From positions 16,555,501 through 16,619,500 of the forward strand of contig NW_018343987.1 of NCBI RefSeq assembly GCF_002099425.1: 64,000 nucleotides of DNA, written 5' to 3'. The translations under genes and the position numbers were made by a program. This document shows positions 44,885-55,066 of the stretch, piece by piece (within the stretch, counting starts at the first letter, position 1; every line of letters begins with the position of its first letter). The DNA is from Phascolarctos cinereus. Taxonomy: Eukaryota; Chordata; Mammalia; Diprotodontia; Phascolarctidae. The notes below the pieces were generated by a model. The model saw nothing but the letters and a program-made list of their open reading frames with translations, was not told where the DNA came from and did not search any database.

Positions 44885-45190
44885 TCAATTGAGAGAAATC
44901 AAACCAAAACCAAACCAAACCCTGTTACACACATGTATAGTCAAACAAAACAAATTTCTACATTGGCCACGTTCAAAAATAATTACAATGTCTCATTCTA
45001 TACTCCCAGTCCTTCACTTCTCTTTCAGGAAACATGTTTCACCGTTAGTCCTTTGGAATCATAGTTGCTCAATGCACTGATCAGAGTTCTTTCAAAATTG
45101 TTGTTGTTGTTATTGTTTACCATATTATTATCACAAAAATGTCCTCTTGGTTCTGTTTACTTCACTCTGTATTTAGCAATAATTTTTTTT
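44885..45190 (-). mobile_element. L1 LINE 3' UTR, antisense
   Basis: 'acaaatttctacattggcca', 'gttagtcctttggaatcata' and 'tctgtttacttcactctgta' are the reverse of an L1 3' UTR (compare 9,379 and 34,556-34,640). Confidence 0.75.
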
Positions 45191-45194
45191 AAAA

Positions 45195-45700
45195 AAACTT
45201 CACTTTTTGAAGAATCAAAGGATTGGAAAGAAAGTGGGTGCCCACTGATTAGGGAATGGCTGTAAAAGCTGGAGACTAGGAATACAATGGAATACCACCT
45301 CGTTTCAAGAAATACTGAATATGTGGAATCCAGAGAAACATGGTAAGATCTTTATGAACTGAAGGAAAGGGAAATAAGAGCCAGAAAAATATTACACACA
45401 AGGAGGACAATAAAGTAATGAAAATCCCACTAAAAGAAAACTAAACTCTGAGTAACTGATAACCAAGCTTGGTACTAGAGAAAGTGAACTAGACTGCCCT
45501 TCTCTTGGCAGAGAGGTGGGGGTTATACGGGCAGACTGCTGTGTATAATATTAGATGAGATCACCACATTAGTTGTTTTTACTTAACTAGGTTTTGTTGT
45601 TGTTGAATTCTGGGGGAGGAAGGTATGGGGTAAGAGGGAGAATATTCAGGAAAAACTGTAAGGACTGAAAATGTCAATAATATTACATTTGGTGAATATG
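45195..45700 (+). mobile_element. L1 LINE 3' region, sense
   Basis: 'gtgggtgcccactgattagg', 'ggaatggctgtaaaagctgg', 'agaaacatggtaagatcttt' and 'ataaccaagcttggtactag' match another L1 3'-UTR type. It abuts an antisense L1 3' UTR on its left. Confidence 0.72.
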
Positions 45701-46189
45701 TCTCCTGGACTCAAATGTAGCATTCTCCAAAGATTATATGTTCTTCAGTAATCCCTTCATCTGAATAAGATGACTCTTTTTTTGAAATATTTCTTTATCA
45801 AATGGCCTGGAAGAAAGAGTTTTTGAGACTCAATGCTTATTCTACTTAAATACTGAAGATAGTAAGGTAAAAGACTATTAAGGAATTTAGAAGACTTGTA
45901 TAGTGAGACAATTAATGCTGATACAAATCTCACAGATCCAAGATTTAAAAGCAAATATATGATATTACTAGTCCTATTTCATATGACTGGATTACAAGTG
46001 TTAACTTTTGATGCTGGAAAGTTATTTGCCAATGTTGCAAAACAGAGAATGTCATTCAAGTATTTAGTTTGGAGTTCTGCCAAGTACATGTATTCCTCCT
46101 CCAGCGTGGCAAGGACTGTACACCATACAACCTACAGCTCTTCTTTGTTCTCCCCTAATTTAGGTTTTTACACATTCTACAGCATATGA
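45701..46189. other. No gene; unique
   Basis: No repeat recognised. The 97-codon frame at 45,896-46,189 lacks a recognisable family. Confidence 0.35.
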
Positions 46190-46290
46190 AATAATGATAA
46201 CAAACTTTTATATAGTATTTACTATGTGCCAGGCACTGTGACACTGAGACACTGTGCTAAGTGCTTTACAATTATCTCATTTGATAAGAG
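46190..46290 (-). mobile_element. MIR fragment, antisense, with small internal duplication
   Basis: 'tttactatgtgccaggcact' then a doubled 'gacactgagacactgtgc', then 'aagtgctttacaattatctc'. Confidence 0.8.
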
Positions 46291-46567
46291 AGATATTAAT
46301 ATATATGCATACAAAGTGAAATATGCAAAATCACAAAATAAACATGAAAAGCTTGAGTTTGTCTCAATCCAGAAAAGGCTTCAATTTTTAGATAACAATG
46401 AAGTAAAAAGCAGAAGATGCAGCAGAATTGTTACTAGCAATAGTTACAAAATAAGACTAATTAGACAAAGATTTATGTAACTAAAAGTGAATTAATGTTC
46501 AATTTTTTTCTTTCCTTGTTCTGAAAATGAGCAGTTTTTTTTTTTTTTTTTTTGCTGCTTGAATACT
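46291..46567. other. No gene; ends in poly(T)
   Basis: Unclassified, with a 20-base T run at about 46,534-46,553 beside the following SINE. Confidence 0.4.
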
Positions 46568-46783
46568 GTCAAGGCAGGTAGTGGCACTGTAGATGGGCTT
46601 GGAGTCAGGAAAACCTAAGCTCAAATCTGGGCAAGTCTCTTTGCCTCTGTTTGCCTCAGTTTTCTCACTGGTAAAATAAGGATAATAATAGCAACTGCCT
46701 CCCAGGGTTATTGTGATAATCAAATAAGATAATATTTTTTAATTAAAAAAAAGCACTTAGCATAGTGTCTCACACCTAGTAGG
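46568..46783 (+). mobile_element. SINE with MIR-type tail
   Basis: 'ggcaggtagtggcactgtag', 'ggcttggagtcaggaaaacc', 'ctcagttttctcactggtaa' and 'ttagcatagtgtctcacacc'. Its end grew into the adjacent microsatellite. Confidence 0.83.
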
Positions 46784-46849
<66 letters not shown>

Positions 46850-46881
46850 ACCCACACACACTTTCTCTCTCTCTCTCTCTC
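46784..46881. repeat. (TAC)22 / (CA)n / (CT)n compound microsatellite
   Basis: A pure TAC run of about 66 bases (46,784-46,849), then CA and CT tracts. It starts at the 'gtaggta' end of the SINE tail. The minus-strand poly-serine frame (46,776-47,201) is an artefact of it. Confidence 0.97.
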
Positions 46882-46984
46882 ATTTTCTTCTCCCTTCCTC
46901 CTGTAGGAGGCACTAAGATTGACAGCTGAAAATATACAACAGGTGCTTTAAGAGAGGTTGTGGGTGGATAAAGATTTTTGACTC

Positions 46985-47275
46985 TTTCTCTCATTTTCAT
47001 AAAGATGATAGCTGAAGCCATGGGAGTAGATAAAGGAAAAGAGTGTAAAAAGAGAAGAGGATAAAAGACAGAAGAACTCTGACAAGAGTATACATTTTGA
47101 AGAGTGAAGTAGAAAAGGAAGACAATAAAGGAAACAGTTTTAAAACAGTGAATAAGACAGGTAGAAAGAGAGCCAAGATAGTGGTATGTGAAGGACAACA
47201 TGGAATAAAAGGCTTTAAGAAAAAGCCGGTCAACAGCACCCAGTGCTTCAGAGGGGTCAAGGAGGATGACTGAGA
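46985..47275 (-). mobile_element. L2 LINE reverse-transcriptase region, antisense
   Basis: 'gatagctgaagccatgggag' and 'cagtgcttcagaggggtcaa', then 'ggaggatgactgag', complement the L2 RT region around the AFDTVD motif. Confidence 0.7.
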
Positions 47276-47304
47276 AAAAGGCTATTTGAGAAAAGGATTA
47301 ACAA

Positions 47305-47465
47305 CTAGGATTATGGAGTCAGAGCTGGAAGGGGTCTTAAAAGGCCATGTACAGTCCTCTCATTTTCAGATAAGTAAACTGAGGCTGGAAGAGGTTAAGT
47401 GACTTGCCCAGGGTCACCAAGTCTTCCTGACTCCAACTCCAGTGTTTAGGACTCTAATTCCGCTG
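47305..47465 (-). mobile_element. MIR SINE, antisense
   Basis: 'ggagtcagagctggaagggg', 'taaactgaggctggaagagg', then 'ttaagtgacttgcccagggt'. Confidence 0.82.
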
Positions 47466-48745
47466 CAAATTTCAATAGTGGCACAGGAGATTTTTTTTAA
47501 TAGATTACAGTGATATATCACATAACAATAAGAGTAATTAAATTAATTCTTTTCTCCCCCTCATTACCTCCAGCTTCTCCAAAAAGAAGGGGAAAGAGAG
47601 GGAGAAGGAGGAGGAGTAAGAAAAGTTGAAACAGCTCCTGAAGGAGCTCACAGTCTAAAGAAGAAAAACAGAAAGTAGGGAAAAGAAGGAGTCTGATGAC
47701 TTCTCTTGAAATTTAAGAAGTTCCCTAGGGTTGAAACCAAATAGGAAAATGCTCATCCTGAAAGAGGAAGAGCTAAAACAAGAGAAACAAGTGTGAACAA
47801 GTGAAAATAAAGTTAAGATGAATGCTGCCTTTGCAAGAGTGACCTTTCCATTTACAAGTACAGCAAGGAAGAGGTTCTCACTGGAATTACTTTTTTTACT
47901 AGCCTTTTAGTAAGACAAGCAGTTCAATGGTTATAAAGACATTTGTCCCTATTTACACAAATTAACAGGAAATCCATTCATTAAATATCTATAAAGAATC
48001 TACTTATATAATGAAAATTAGGCACATAAGAACATCAATGGAAATTAATTTGATGCTTCTAAAACAGTTAAAGGTCTGGTTTGAAATTGTTTCAAATGTG
48101 TTATACACAATATCTTGTATTACAATTCCATGGAGATTTTAGTGAAGCACAGGACAAAAGCAATATTAAACTGACATGAATAATTTCAAGCGGCTATTAA
48201 TTGTAACAGGCAAATCTCCCTATCTGTATGAATACATGGCTTAAATATATAGCATAAAAATTTAGTGAAATACTGATTCAAGTTACAAAGGTACTTGGCT
48301 GCTGACACCAACAAACCATAAAACAGGGAGATCCAAAGCTGAGTTTTATCTGAAAGAAAATGATGTATTAAGAAAATAACTATTTTTATACAAAATTTAA
48401 TCAGTGTCTAAAATTGAAGGTAATTCTTCCTTTAGAACTACAAATAAAACACGTTATAATCATTCTGAGGAACAGTGTTAATTTAGAAGAGATTTTACTT
48501 CTAAAAAACAAAAGTAAAACAAAAACCTGAAATCTAGCTTGGAGAAAGTGGGAAAGAGGCTTTGGCACATCCCGTAAGCCTCTCCCCTCCAGGAGGCAAG
48601 AGCTAATAACAGATTCCTTTTTTTAAAAAACTGCATTTCTTTAGGTTTATTCAGTTATCTCAAGTTTGGTGTTTTAAAAGTTAGAGTAGTCTGTATCCTT
48701 CACTTTTCCTATTACACTCTACTTTTTTCAAACTCATATTTATTC
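47466..48745. other. No gene; longest unique block in the second half
   Basis: A purine-rich run at 47,575-47,690 includes an antisense L2 scrap ('gctcctgaaggagctcacag'). From 47,810 to 48,540 there is AT-rich, repeat-free sequence with no long frame, a candidate conserved non-coding element ('caagcggctattaattgtaa' near 48,188). Confidence 0.4.
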
Positions 48746-48749
48746 ATGA

Positions 48750-48960
48750 GCCTATTAGATTATGCTGTTATAGTGCTACAATTGAGTTTTAAGCTCCTAG
48801 GGGGTCAGGATTGTTTCAAACATCTCTGTATTCCCAGCCCCTAGAACAATAGATCATATTTATAGTAAAGAGACACTGATTTAAAATTCCTTGACTCAAA
48901 CCTGTGTGAATGTTTTATCCCTTATTAGAGTGTAAGTTAATTGAGGACAGGGGACTTGAT
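48750..48960 (+). mobile_element. Two L2 LINE 3' scraps in tandem
   Basis: 'gagttttaagctcctagggg' with 'tctgtattcccagcccctag', then 'agagtgtaagttaattgagg'. Confidence 0.7.
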
Positions 48961-48962
48961 CT

Positions 48963-49066
48963 TTTTTTTTTTTTGGTGAGGTGTTATGTGTCTGAGGCTG
49001 GATTTGAACTCAGGTCCTCTCGACTCCAGGGCTGGTACTCTATCCACTGTGCCACCCAGCTGCCCC
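48963..49066 (-). mobile_element. SINE, antisense, short
   Basis: T-rich tail, 'tgtctgaggctggatttgaa', 'ctcaggtcctctcgactcca' and 'gccacccagctgcccc'. Confidence 0.88.
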
Positions 49067-49074
49067 AGAGACTT

Positions 49075-49165
49075 TCTGTGCCTCAGTTTCCTCGTCTGTA
49101 AAATGAAGGCATCAGAGTAAATGGCCTTTAAGATTCTTTCCAGCTCCATATCAATGATACTAGGA
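49075..49165 (+). mobile_element. MIR tail
   Basis: 'gcctcagtttcctcgtctgt', then 'aaaatgaaggc' and 'aagattctttccagctccat'. Confidence 0.75.
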
Positions 49166-49252
49166 TACAAAAATGGAATAAACTTGCAAGAATGATGACT
49201 TAGACCACTGAGTAACCATCCAAAAGAATATTTGTAGGAGTATATTCTAAAC

Positions 49253-49393
49253 CTTCATTTTACAGATGAGGAAACTGAGGCACAGAAAGATTAAGTAACT
49301 TCCCCAAAGTAACAAAGGACATAAGTGATAAAGGTGGGATCTGAAACCAGGTTTTCTGACTCCAAATCCAATATTCTCTTCTTCTGTACCACA
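49253..49393 (-). mobile_element. MIR SINE, antisense
   Basis: 'cattttacagatgaggaaac', then 'tgaggcacagaaag' and 'gatctgaaaccaggttttct'. A second antisense scrap lies at about 49,450-49,530. Confidence 0.82.
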
Positions 49394-50390
49394 GATTTTT
49401 ATTGATTTATTCACATTGGGATTCTTTCCTAAGACTTTTGCAGAACTATGGGACTTTTTAGAAAAGACCTCAGAGGTCCACGTCCTTTACTTTTACAGTC
49501 GGAAAAACTAACGTCCAGAGCAATTAAACAATATTGGTGTCTATAGTCTGCCTCCTCACTATGATTCAAGATGTTCTATTATATCCTACCATACTTTAAA
49601 AATGATAATAATTTGTCCAATCACATGTTGCTATTCTTTGCCTGCTACTGATAACTACAAAGTTATTGTAAGAAAGATACATTATAAAATGTAAAGTGCT
49701 TATAAAAGTGAGCTGTTATTTAAAAACAAAACAAAAAATTATGACCAGAGACCGGAGATGTCTACAAAACTAAGATCATCTACACAGTTTGCTGAGCCTA
49801 ATAAGGCTTCACAAAAGAAATAATCACAAATTCCACTCTACTGAAAGGTTTAATTTTATATCCACAGGCCCAGCATATGTACCTCCCATTTCTGAAGAGT
49901 TTTCAGACTTTATAACATCTTTTCTCATGGACATTTTGTCATTTCTCTTTACTTTGGAAGGCAATGTTTACCAATTCATTTGCATAATAGATTACATTTT
50001 GATTTAAAAACACTGTGCAAGAAAAACATGTTTTCAAATCAACAAGTATAAATATTACTTCTCTTCAGTTTCACAGAACTGATCTCTCAGTCCAGGAATA
50101 TCTATTACCAAAGAGACATACCAACATCCTGATCTCTTGCTGTTTTGAGTGTAATCATACATATTCCTGCCTAGAAAAGGTATTACCTATTCACATATAA
50201 TTGTTGTAGAAACACTAATATTTCATTTTTGGCAATGATCATTATCTCACTTAAACCTGCCAAAATGCCAGTAGTCAAATCTAATCCTGAGAAGTATTTT
50301 TACATTTGTTTGGATAAGTTTTACAACAAAAGAGAAAGCTCCATGAATTAATTTGCTGTTTTCAAAGGGCTACTGATTTCTCATCTAGAC
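49394..50390. other. No gene; mostly unique
   Basis: Apart from MIR scraps (49,450-49,530 antisense; about 49,650-49,720 sense) nothing is recognised. Confidence 0.4.
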
Positions 50391-50394
50391 AGAC

Positions 50395-50555
50395 CTGGTT
50401 CTGCAGGTACAGGGAACTCCTGAGGCCAAAGCACATTGGCAACTCAACTGTAACTTCTAATCTTAGAGAGTTATCTGGGAGAAGCATCCGAAGCAAGACG
50501 TGGTAATCCAAGTCCCCTCTCAACTCCATATCCAGCCCTCTTACCCACAATGCCT
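50395..50555 (-). mobile_element. SINE with 'light-tail' module, antisense
   Basis: 'aagcacattggcaactcaac', 'taatcttagagagttatctg', 'agccctcttacccacaatgc'. Confidence 0.72.
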
Positions 50556-50612
50556 CAGTTTTAATAATTAATGATTACCTGAAATGGTATCTATCAAATC
50601 CAAACTCTACAT

Positions 50613-50793
50613 GAGGAGTTCTTAACCTTTTTGTGTCATAGACCCTTTTGGTAAGCTGAAAAAGTCCTAGGGACCACTTCTCAGAAAAATATTTTAAACG
50701 TATAATAATACACAGGGTTACAAAAGAAGCCAATTATACTGAAAATTATCAAAATATTTTTTAAAATTCATAACCCCCAGGTTAAGAAACCTG
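50613..50793. mobile_element. hAT-like non-autonomous element, 181 bp
   Basis: The inverted ends are 'aggagttcttaacct' and 'aggttaagaaacctg'. The 8-base flanks ctctacat (50,605-50,612) and ctctatac (50,794-50,801) match at six positions. The interior matches 32,475-32,673. Confidence 0.82.
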
Positions 50794-50799
50794 CTCTAT

Positions 50800-51200
50800 A
50801 CAAGCCTCTACCCTTAATACCTTTGTTCCCTTGTCCTATTGCCAACACCACCTTGATTTCAGAATCCACCTCTGGATTGCTCATTACTACCTCCTCTACT
50901 CCTACTCACATTACTAAATGGAACTGAAGAAAAAGGCAAAACTGTGCAGAGAGGGTCTACTTTAAATTTACACTAACCTATCTCAACTTGGCCCTCACTA
51001 CAGCAAGGAAATCCTATGAATACTCCCTAGATGACTTCCCATCCCATTCACAACAGCCTAAGTTCCAACCTTTTTCTTCTCTCTTGAAGACTCCCTCCCT
51101 TTATCCTCTATGCTGAAGACCCCATCTCATACCTGACTAAAGCTTCAGGCCACTACTGATAACTCCCTCTTTTCCCTTCCTCATCTCACATCCCTCACTT
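50800..51200 (+). mobile_element. L2-like upstream ORF2 fragment (tentative)
   Basis: 'gcaaggaaatcctatgaata', then 'ctccctagatgacttcccat', resembles the L2 segment between endonuclease and RT. No motif is decisive. Confidence 0.45.
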
Positions 51201-51204
51201 TGAC

Positions 51205-51390
51205 AGATGATGGACTGGGGTAGGGAGTGCCTTGAGGTAGGAGACCAATTAGGAGGATACTGGAATAGTCTGGAGAAGAGGTAATAAGGGTCTATACCAG
51301 AGCGGTGACTGTATGGGTGGAAAGAAGGGAATATGTGATGTTGTGAAGGAAGAAATGACAAAATTTCACAATTTATTGGTTGTATGGGGT
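51205..51390 (-). mobile_element. L2 LINE fragment, antisense
   Basis: 'gaccaattaggaggatactg', then 'gaatagtctggagaagaggt', complements L2 near its C-terminus. Confidence 0.75.
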
Positions 51391-51394
51391 AAGA

Positions 51395-51850
51395 GTAATT
51401 ACCTCATCTTCCACATGAGGCAACTGAGGTCCAGAAAGATGAAGGGATCCACCCAAGGTTAGTAGTTGTAAACAGGAGAGCCAGGATTTCACAGAATTTG
51501 GGATCTGGAAGGACTCTCCATGACCATCTAATCCAACCCTTACAAAAAAGGAATTCCCACTATAACAGACTCAATAAATGGCCATCCAGCCCAAGTGAAG
51601 ACCTCAAGGAAGGCCCCTCAAGATAGCCTTTTCCATTTCTGGACAGCTAGAATTGTTAGGAAATTTTTACACTCATTGTTACTAGTTTTACCATAGGCAA
51701 CAAACAGAACGAGGCTAATTTCTCCTCCATATCACAACTGTTCAAATAATTGAATACAGCTCGTGTCTGCCTTGAGTTTTCTCTTCTCTAGGGTAAGCAT
51801 TCCCTGTTCCTCCAACCAACACAAAATTTCATGTGTATAAAATACTGTCA
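51395..51850 (-). mobile_element. MIR-like scrap joined to L3/CR1 3' region, antisense
   Basis: MIR part: 'catgaggcaactgaggtcca' (to about 51,490). L3 part: 'gaccatctaatccaaccctt', 'gcccctcaagatagcctttt' and 'gtaagcattccctgttcctc'. Confidence 0.68.
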
Positions 51851-52194
51851 CATTATATTGCTGAAGATTTATTTTTATCTACTTAATTCTGAACATTGGA
51901 CCAACTTTATATATGATTCTTGATCATCAGATAAAGTTTAAATGATCAAAGATGAGGTCTAATCTATCCTCCTCAAACATGCTTAGGATCTGGAAAGTAG
52001 GAGTGCTATCTCTGATTACAATCTATACACTTCCACAATCCTATTCTGAGTGTGCTGGAAGAAATTAAAGTCAAGAGATATTGGAACCTTAAATTCAAAA
52101 TCACTAGTTTTGAGGGTTAGTTTAAGACTTCAAAAGGAATTCTGATTAAAGTATCTATGTACAACATCTATGTATGTATGTACACATGCAGACT
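51851..52194. other. No gene; unclassified
   Basis: The first part may extend the antisense L3. The remainder is unrecognised. Confidence 0.35.
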
Positions 52195-52405
52195 GTGATT
52201 TCATTGACGTAGAGAATTCCCAGAATGGAAACTCCCTCCACTGATGCAGAGCTACAAACCATCAATTTATAACTCTTAAAAGGTCATCTGAATACTGGGA
52301 GGTTAAGTAACTTGTTCATGGTGACACAGCTAGTAGGTGTCAGAGGCCAAGACTGAAACCCAAGTCTTCCTGACTCCAACGCTAAACTCCCTATCTACCA
52401 TGCCA
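52195..52405 (-). mobile_element. SINE with 'light-tail' module, antisense, near full length
   Basis: 'tgtgatttcattgacgtaga', 'gatgcagagctacaaaccat', 'gtgacacagctagtaggtgt' and 'ctaccatgccatgcttcc'. Confidence 0.85.
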
Positions 52406-52407
52406 TG

Positions 52408-53610
52408 CTTCCTTTCAAAAAAGTTTATCTTTCTCTCCTGTCTTCCTTAAGAAACTGCTTTTCATTTCTCCTCAAAATTCCCTTTCTCATCTCTTTGTTA
52501 TTTAGCACCTTTACCACCTATACTTGTGCCCAGATCTTCCTTGTTGTTGAAAGAGCTGCCACTGATCCTGCCAACCCCTCAATCTATTCTCCTGTATCCT
52601 TTCTCACTTTCACAGCCAAACTCCTAGAAAGAGTTATCCATATTTTAATCTCCATTTTCTCAACCTCCTACTCTCTCCTTAACTCTCTGCAATTGGACCA
52701 CAGCATTGGACAAAACTTGTTCTTTCCAAAATTACCAATAGCCTCTTAACTGCTGAACCCAATTGCCTTTTCTTAGTCTTCATTCTACTTAGTCTTTATT
52801 CTCTCTATAGCTTCTGACACCAATGACCCAAAGTTTGATTCCTAAAAGACCCCCCAATCCTATGTATACCTTTCTTGGTGGTCTACCATTGATTGGATAG
52901 GGAATATCCAAAATAGAGCAACCAAAATGGTGAATAGTCTTGAGTCCATGACATATTAAGATCAGCTTAAAGAACTGGGAATGTTTGGCCTAAAGAAGAC
53001 CTGGGGGCCAAGTGGGGAGAGAGACATGATAGCTGGCTTCAGATGTATGAATGAAAGTCTATCATGTGGAAAGAGTGACCAGACATGTCTGTTTGGTCCC
53101 AGAAGACAAAACTAGGAGCAACAGACAGAAGTTACTCAGAGGAAAACTGATGTCAGGAAAAACTGTCTAATTATAAAAGCTACCCAAAAATGGAATAGGG
53201 ACGCCTTGGAAAGTGGTGAGTTCCCACCCATTGGACATCTTCAAACAAAGGGTAGGCATGACCACTTCTCAGTATGTTATAGTGAGGATTTTTCTCATGT
53301 ATGGATTGGACTAGATGGTCTCTAGGATCTCTTCCAACCCTGAAACATTCTAGCACCACCCCTCCCCTCTTATATGCATGAATATTCCCTCTTAGACTCA
53401 TCTGGAGGATCATCATAGTTCTTTCCTAAGCCCACTTTTCTTTTGACTCTACAGCCTTTCTCGCAGTGATTTTATCAGCTTCCAAGAGTTTGATTGCTAT
53501 CTCTACACAGATAACTTCCAAAATTGTATACCCAGTTCTGGTACCTCTTTGGACCTTGAGCCCCATATCACCAACATCTGCCACTGATGGGCAGGTAAAC
53601 CCAAGAGCCA
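52408..53610 (+). mobile_element. L2 LINE reverse-transcriptase region split by L3
   Basis: The first part (52,408-52,870) has an open 114-codon piece with SFLTFTAKLLERVIHILISI, the N-terminal RT block, preceded by YSPV. The second part (53,356-53,610) reaches the active site as LYTDNFQ near 53,499 (family DD; here DN). The interruption is the L3 fragment. Confidence 0.83.
52893..53355 (+). mobile_element. L3/CR1 LINE 3' end inserted in L2
   Basis: 'ctgggaatgtttggcctaaa', 'ggtcccagaagacaaaacta', then 'ggagcaacagacagaagtta', 'gtcaggaaaaactgtctaat', 'gatggtctctaggatctctt' and 'ccaaccctgaaacattct' are diagnostic of the CR1/L3 3' end. Confidence 0.82.
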
Positions 53611-54139
53611 CAGGAACAGCAGTAATATCCAGAGTATGAGGCTAGCTTTCAGCAGCCATCACTACTGGAGTGACCTTTGTGGAAAAAGGGCTGAGACTGC
53701 CCCGACTCCATCATCTGATAACTACCTTCCAATCTAGCTAAAGCAGCAAGGCATCCTAAAGGGGAGACAGGAGGAGAAAGGAAGCAGCACACGGCAGGCA
53801 GGTCAAGGCCACTTCAGTTACTGTCTCCCCTCAGACCCTGACTGAGACAGGCCAGGATCCTAAGCCCTACGGCTAGGAGAATTACTATGTCTCCACACCA
53901 GCAGCCCTGATTCCAGTTCAGCCCTTATAGCAATCATCAAGGGGATTCTTCTTGTGGAGAAGACACTCATCGCTCCTGCCACCAATGTCAAATGCTGACC
54001 AAATGCCATTAATGAGTACATAAGCTCGAGAGCCCTCAGAACAGCACACATACTACTTACTTTGCCACTTGCACTCTCAGGACCACGGGGGCTTTGCATT
54101 TGACTTGCAGCTCCTTCTATCCGGATATGGCTCCTCCAG
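53611..54139. other. Unclassified, relatively GC-rich block
   Basis: Richer in G+C and CpG than its neighbours. The minus strand is open for 79 codons (54,099-53,860) without a recognised family. It is the most promising unexplained non-repeat block: possibly an old retroposed fragment, an L2 interior or a regulatory region. Confidence 0.4.
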
Positions 54140-54215
54140 AGCAGGGGCCACCTTCTTGTATTTATATGGCTCAGGGCGGTGTCTCACACACAGTAAACAT
54201 TTCACAAAGGCTTTT
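54140..54215 (+). mobile_element. L2 LINE 3' terminus
   Basis: 'ccagagcaggggccaccttc' and 'cacagtaaacatttcacaaa'. Confidence 0.65.
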
Positions 54216-54221
54216 TTTTTA

Positions 54222-54345
54222 ATTTAAAAAAACACTCATTAAGTGCCCATTGAGCACTTGAGCATTGAGCTGGGGATCCACAAAGAGGCAGAAGACAATC
54301 CCCCTGACCTTGAGGAGCTCACAGTTTAATGGCGCACAATAGTTG
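54222..54345 (-). mobile_element. L2 LINE 3' terminus, antisense
   Basis: 'acactcattaagtgcccatt' and 'cctgaccttgaggagctcac', with a small duplication 'gcattgagc'. Paired tail-out with the previous terminus. Confidence 0.78.
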
Positions 54346-54404
54346 TTCTCCATTTTCTTTGGCAGGCGGGTTCAGCTGACCGGTGGAGAGATTACCATGG
54401 AATT

Positions 54405-54552
54405 GTGGTTCCCTTTCTCTTCTCCTTCCTAGATGCAGCTCTGCTTTTTAAGGAGTTCTTTTCTTCACTGAATTTTTGTGCCTCTTTTACCATTAGGCCA
54501 ATTCTGTTTTTTAAGGTATTATGTTCTTCACTATTTTTTGTGCCTCTTAAAC
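54405..54552 (-). mobile_element. LINE ORF1 coiled-coil fragment, antisense
   Basis: The minus strand reads KNSEEHNTLKNRIGLMVKEA, then QKFSEEKNSLKSR. This is close to the coiled coil of the downstream half-L1 (QKANEEKNALKRKIGQMEKE at about 55,729). It ends at the half-L1's 5' TSD, so it is older flanking sequence. Confidence 0.72.
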
Positions 54553-54572
54553 CAAGCTGTTGGGGGCGGAGC

Positions 54573-54581
54573 CAAGATGGC
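54573..54581 (+). promoter_or_regulatory. YY1-like site at LINE 5' end
   Basis: 'caagatggc' lies 12 bases into the element, where primate L1 has its YY1 site that positions transcription start. The function is inferred by analogy. Confidence 0.55.
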
Positions 54582-55066
54582 AGAGTGACTTGCTTGAGCT
54601 CTCCCCCAAACCCCTCCAAATACTCATAAAAAATGGCTCTAAACAAATTCTGAAGCAGCAGAACCCACAAAAAGACAGAGTGAAACAAATTTCCAGCCCA
54701 AGACAACCTGGATGATTGATCAGAAAGGTGTATTGCGCCGGGCTGGGAGCGCAGCACAATGCGGCATGGGTGCACAGGCCACAACAAACCTGGAGTAGGC
54801 CTCAGAGGACTGAATCGTGGGCAGCTGTGGAGGTTTCCAGACTCCTCAATCCATGAATGCCAAAGACAACTTAGAAGGTCAGTGGGAAAAAGTCTGTTTC
54901 TGTTGGTGGTCAGAGAGGAAGGCGGGTTCAGCTCCATTCCCCAAGAGCATGGCCCTGGGGGGGCAGCTGCTTCCTGAGCTTCCGGCCCACAGACTGAGGG
55001 GGAATCCAGTGGCTGATCAGAGAGGGATTGCAGGGATCTCTTTGCCAGTGCTGAGGCAGGAATCTC

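Noticed and set aside
46784-46881. Regular short repeats as a CRISPR-like array
   Set aside because: Simple trinucleotide microsatellite without spacers, in a eukaryotic genome.
46776-47201. 141-codon minus-strand frame with poly-serine
   Set aside because: The serine run is the (TAC)n microsatellite; the rest is antisense L2.
49789-50200. Two successive plus-strand frames
   Set aside because: Low-complexity AT-rich translation without motif; consistent with chance.
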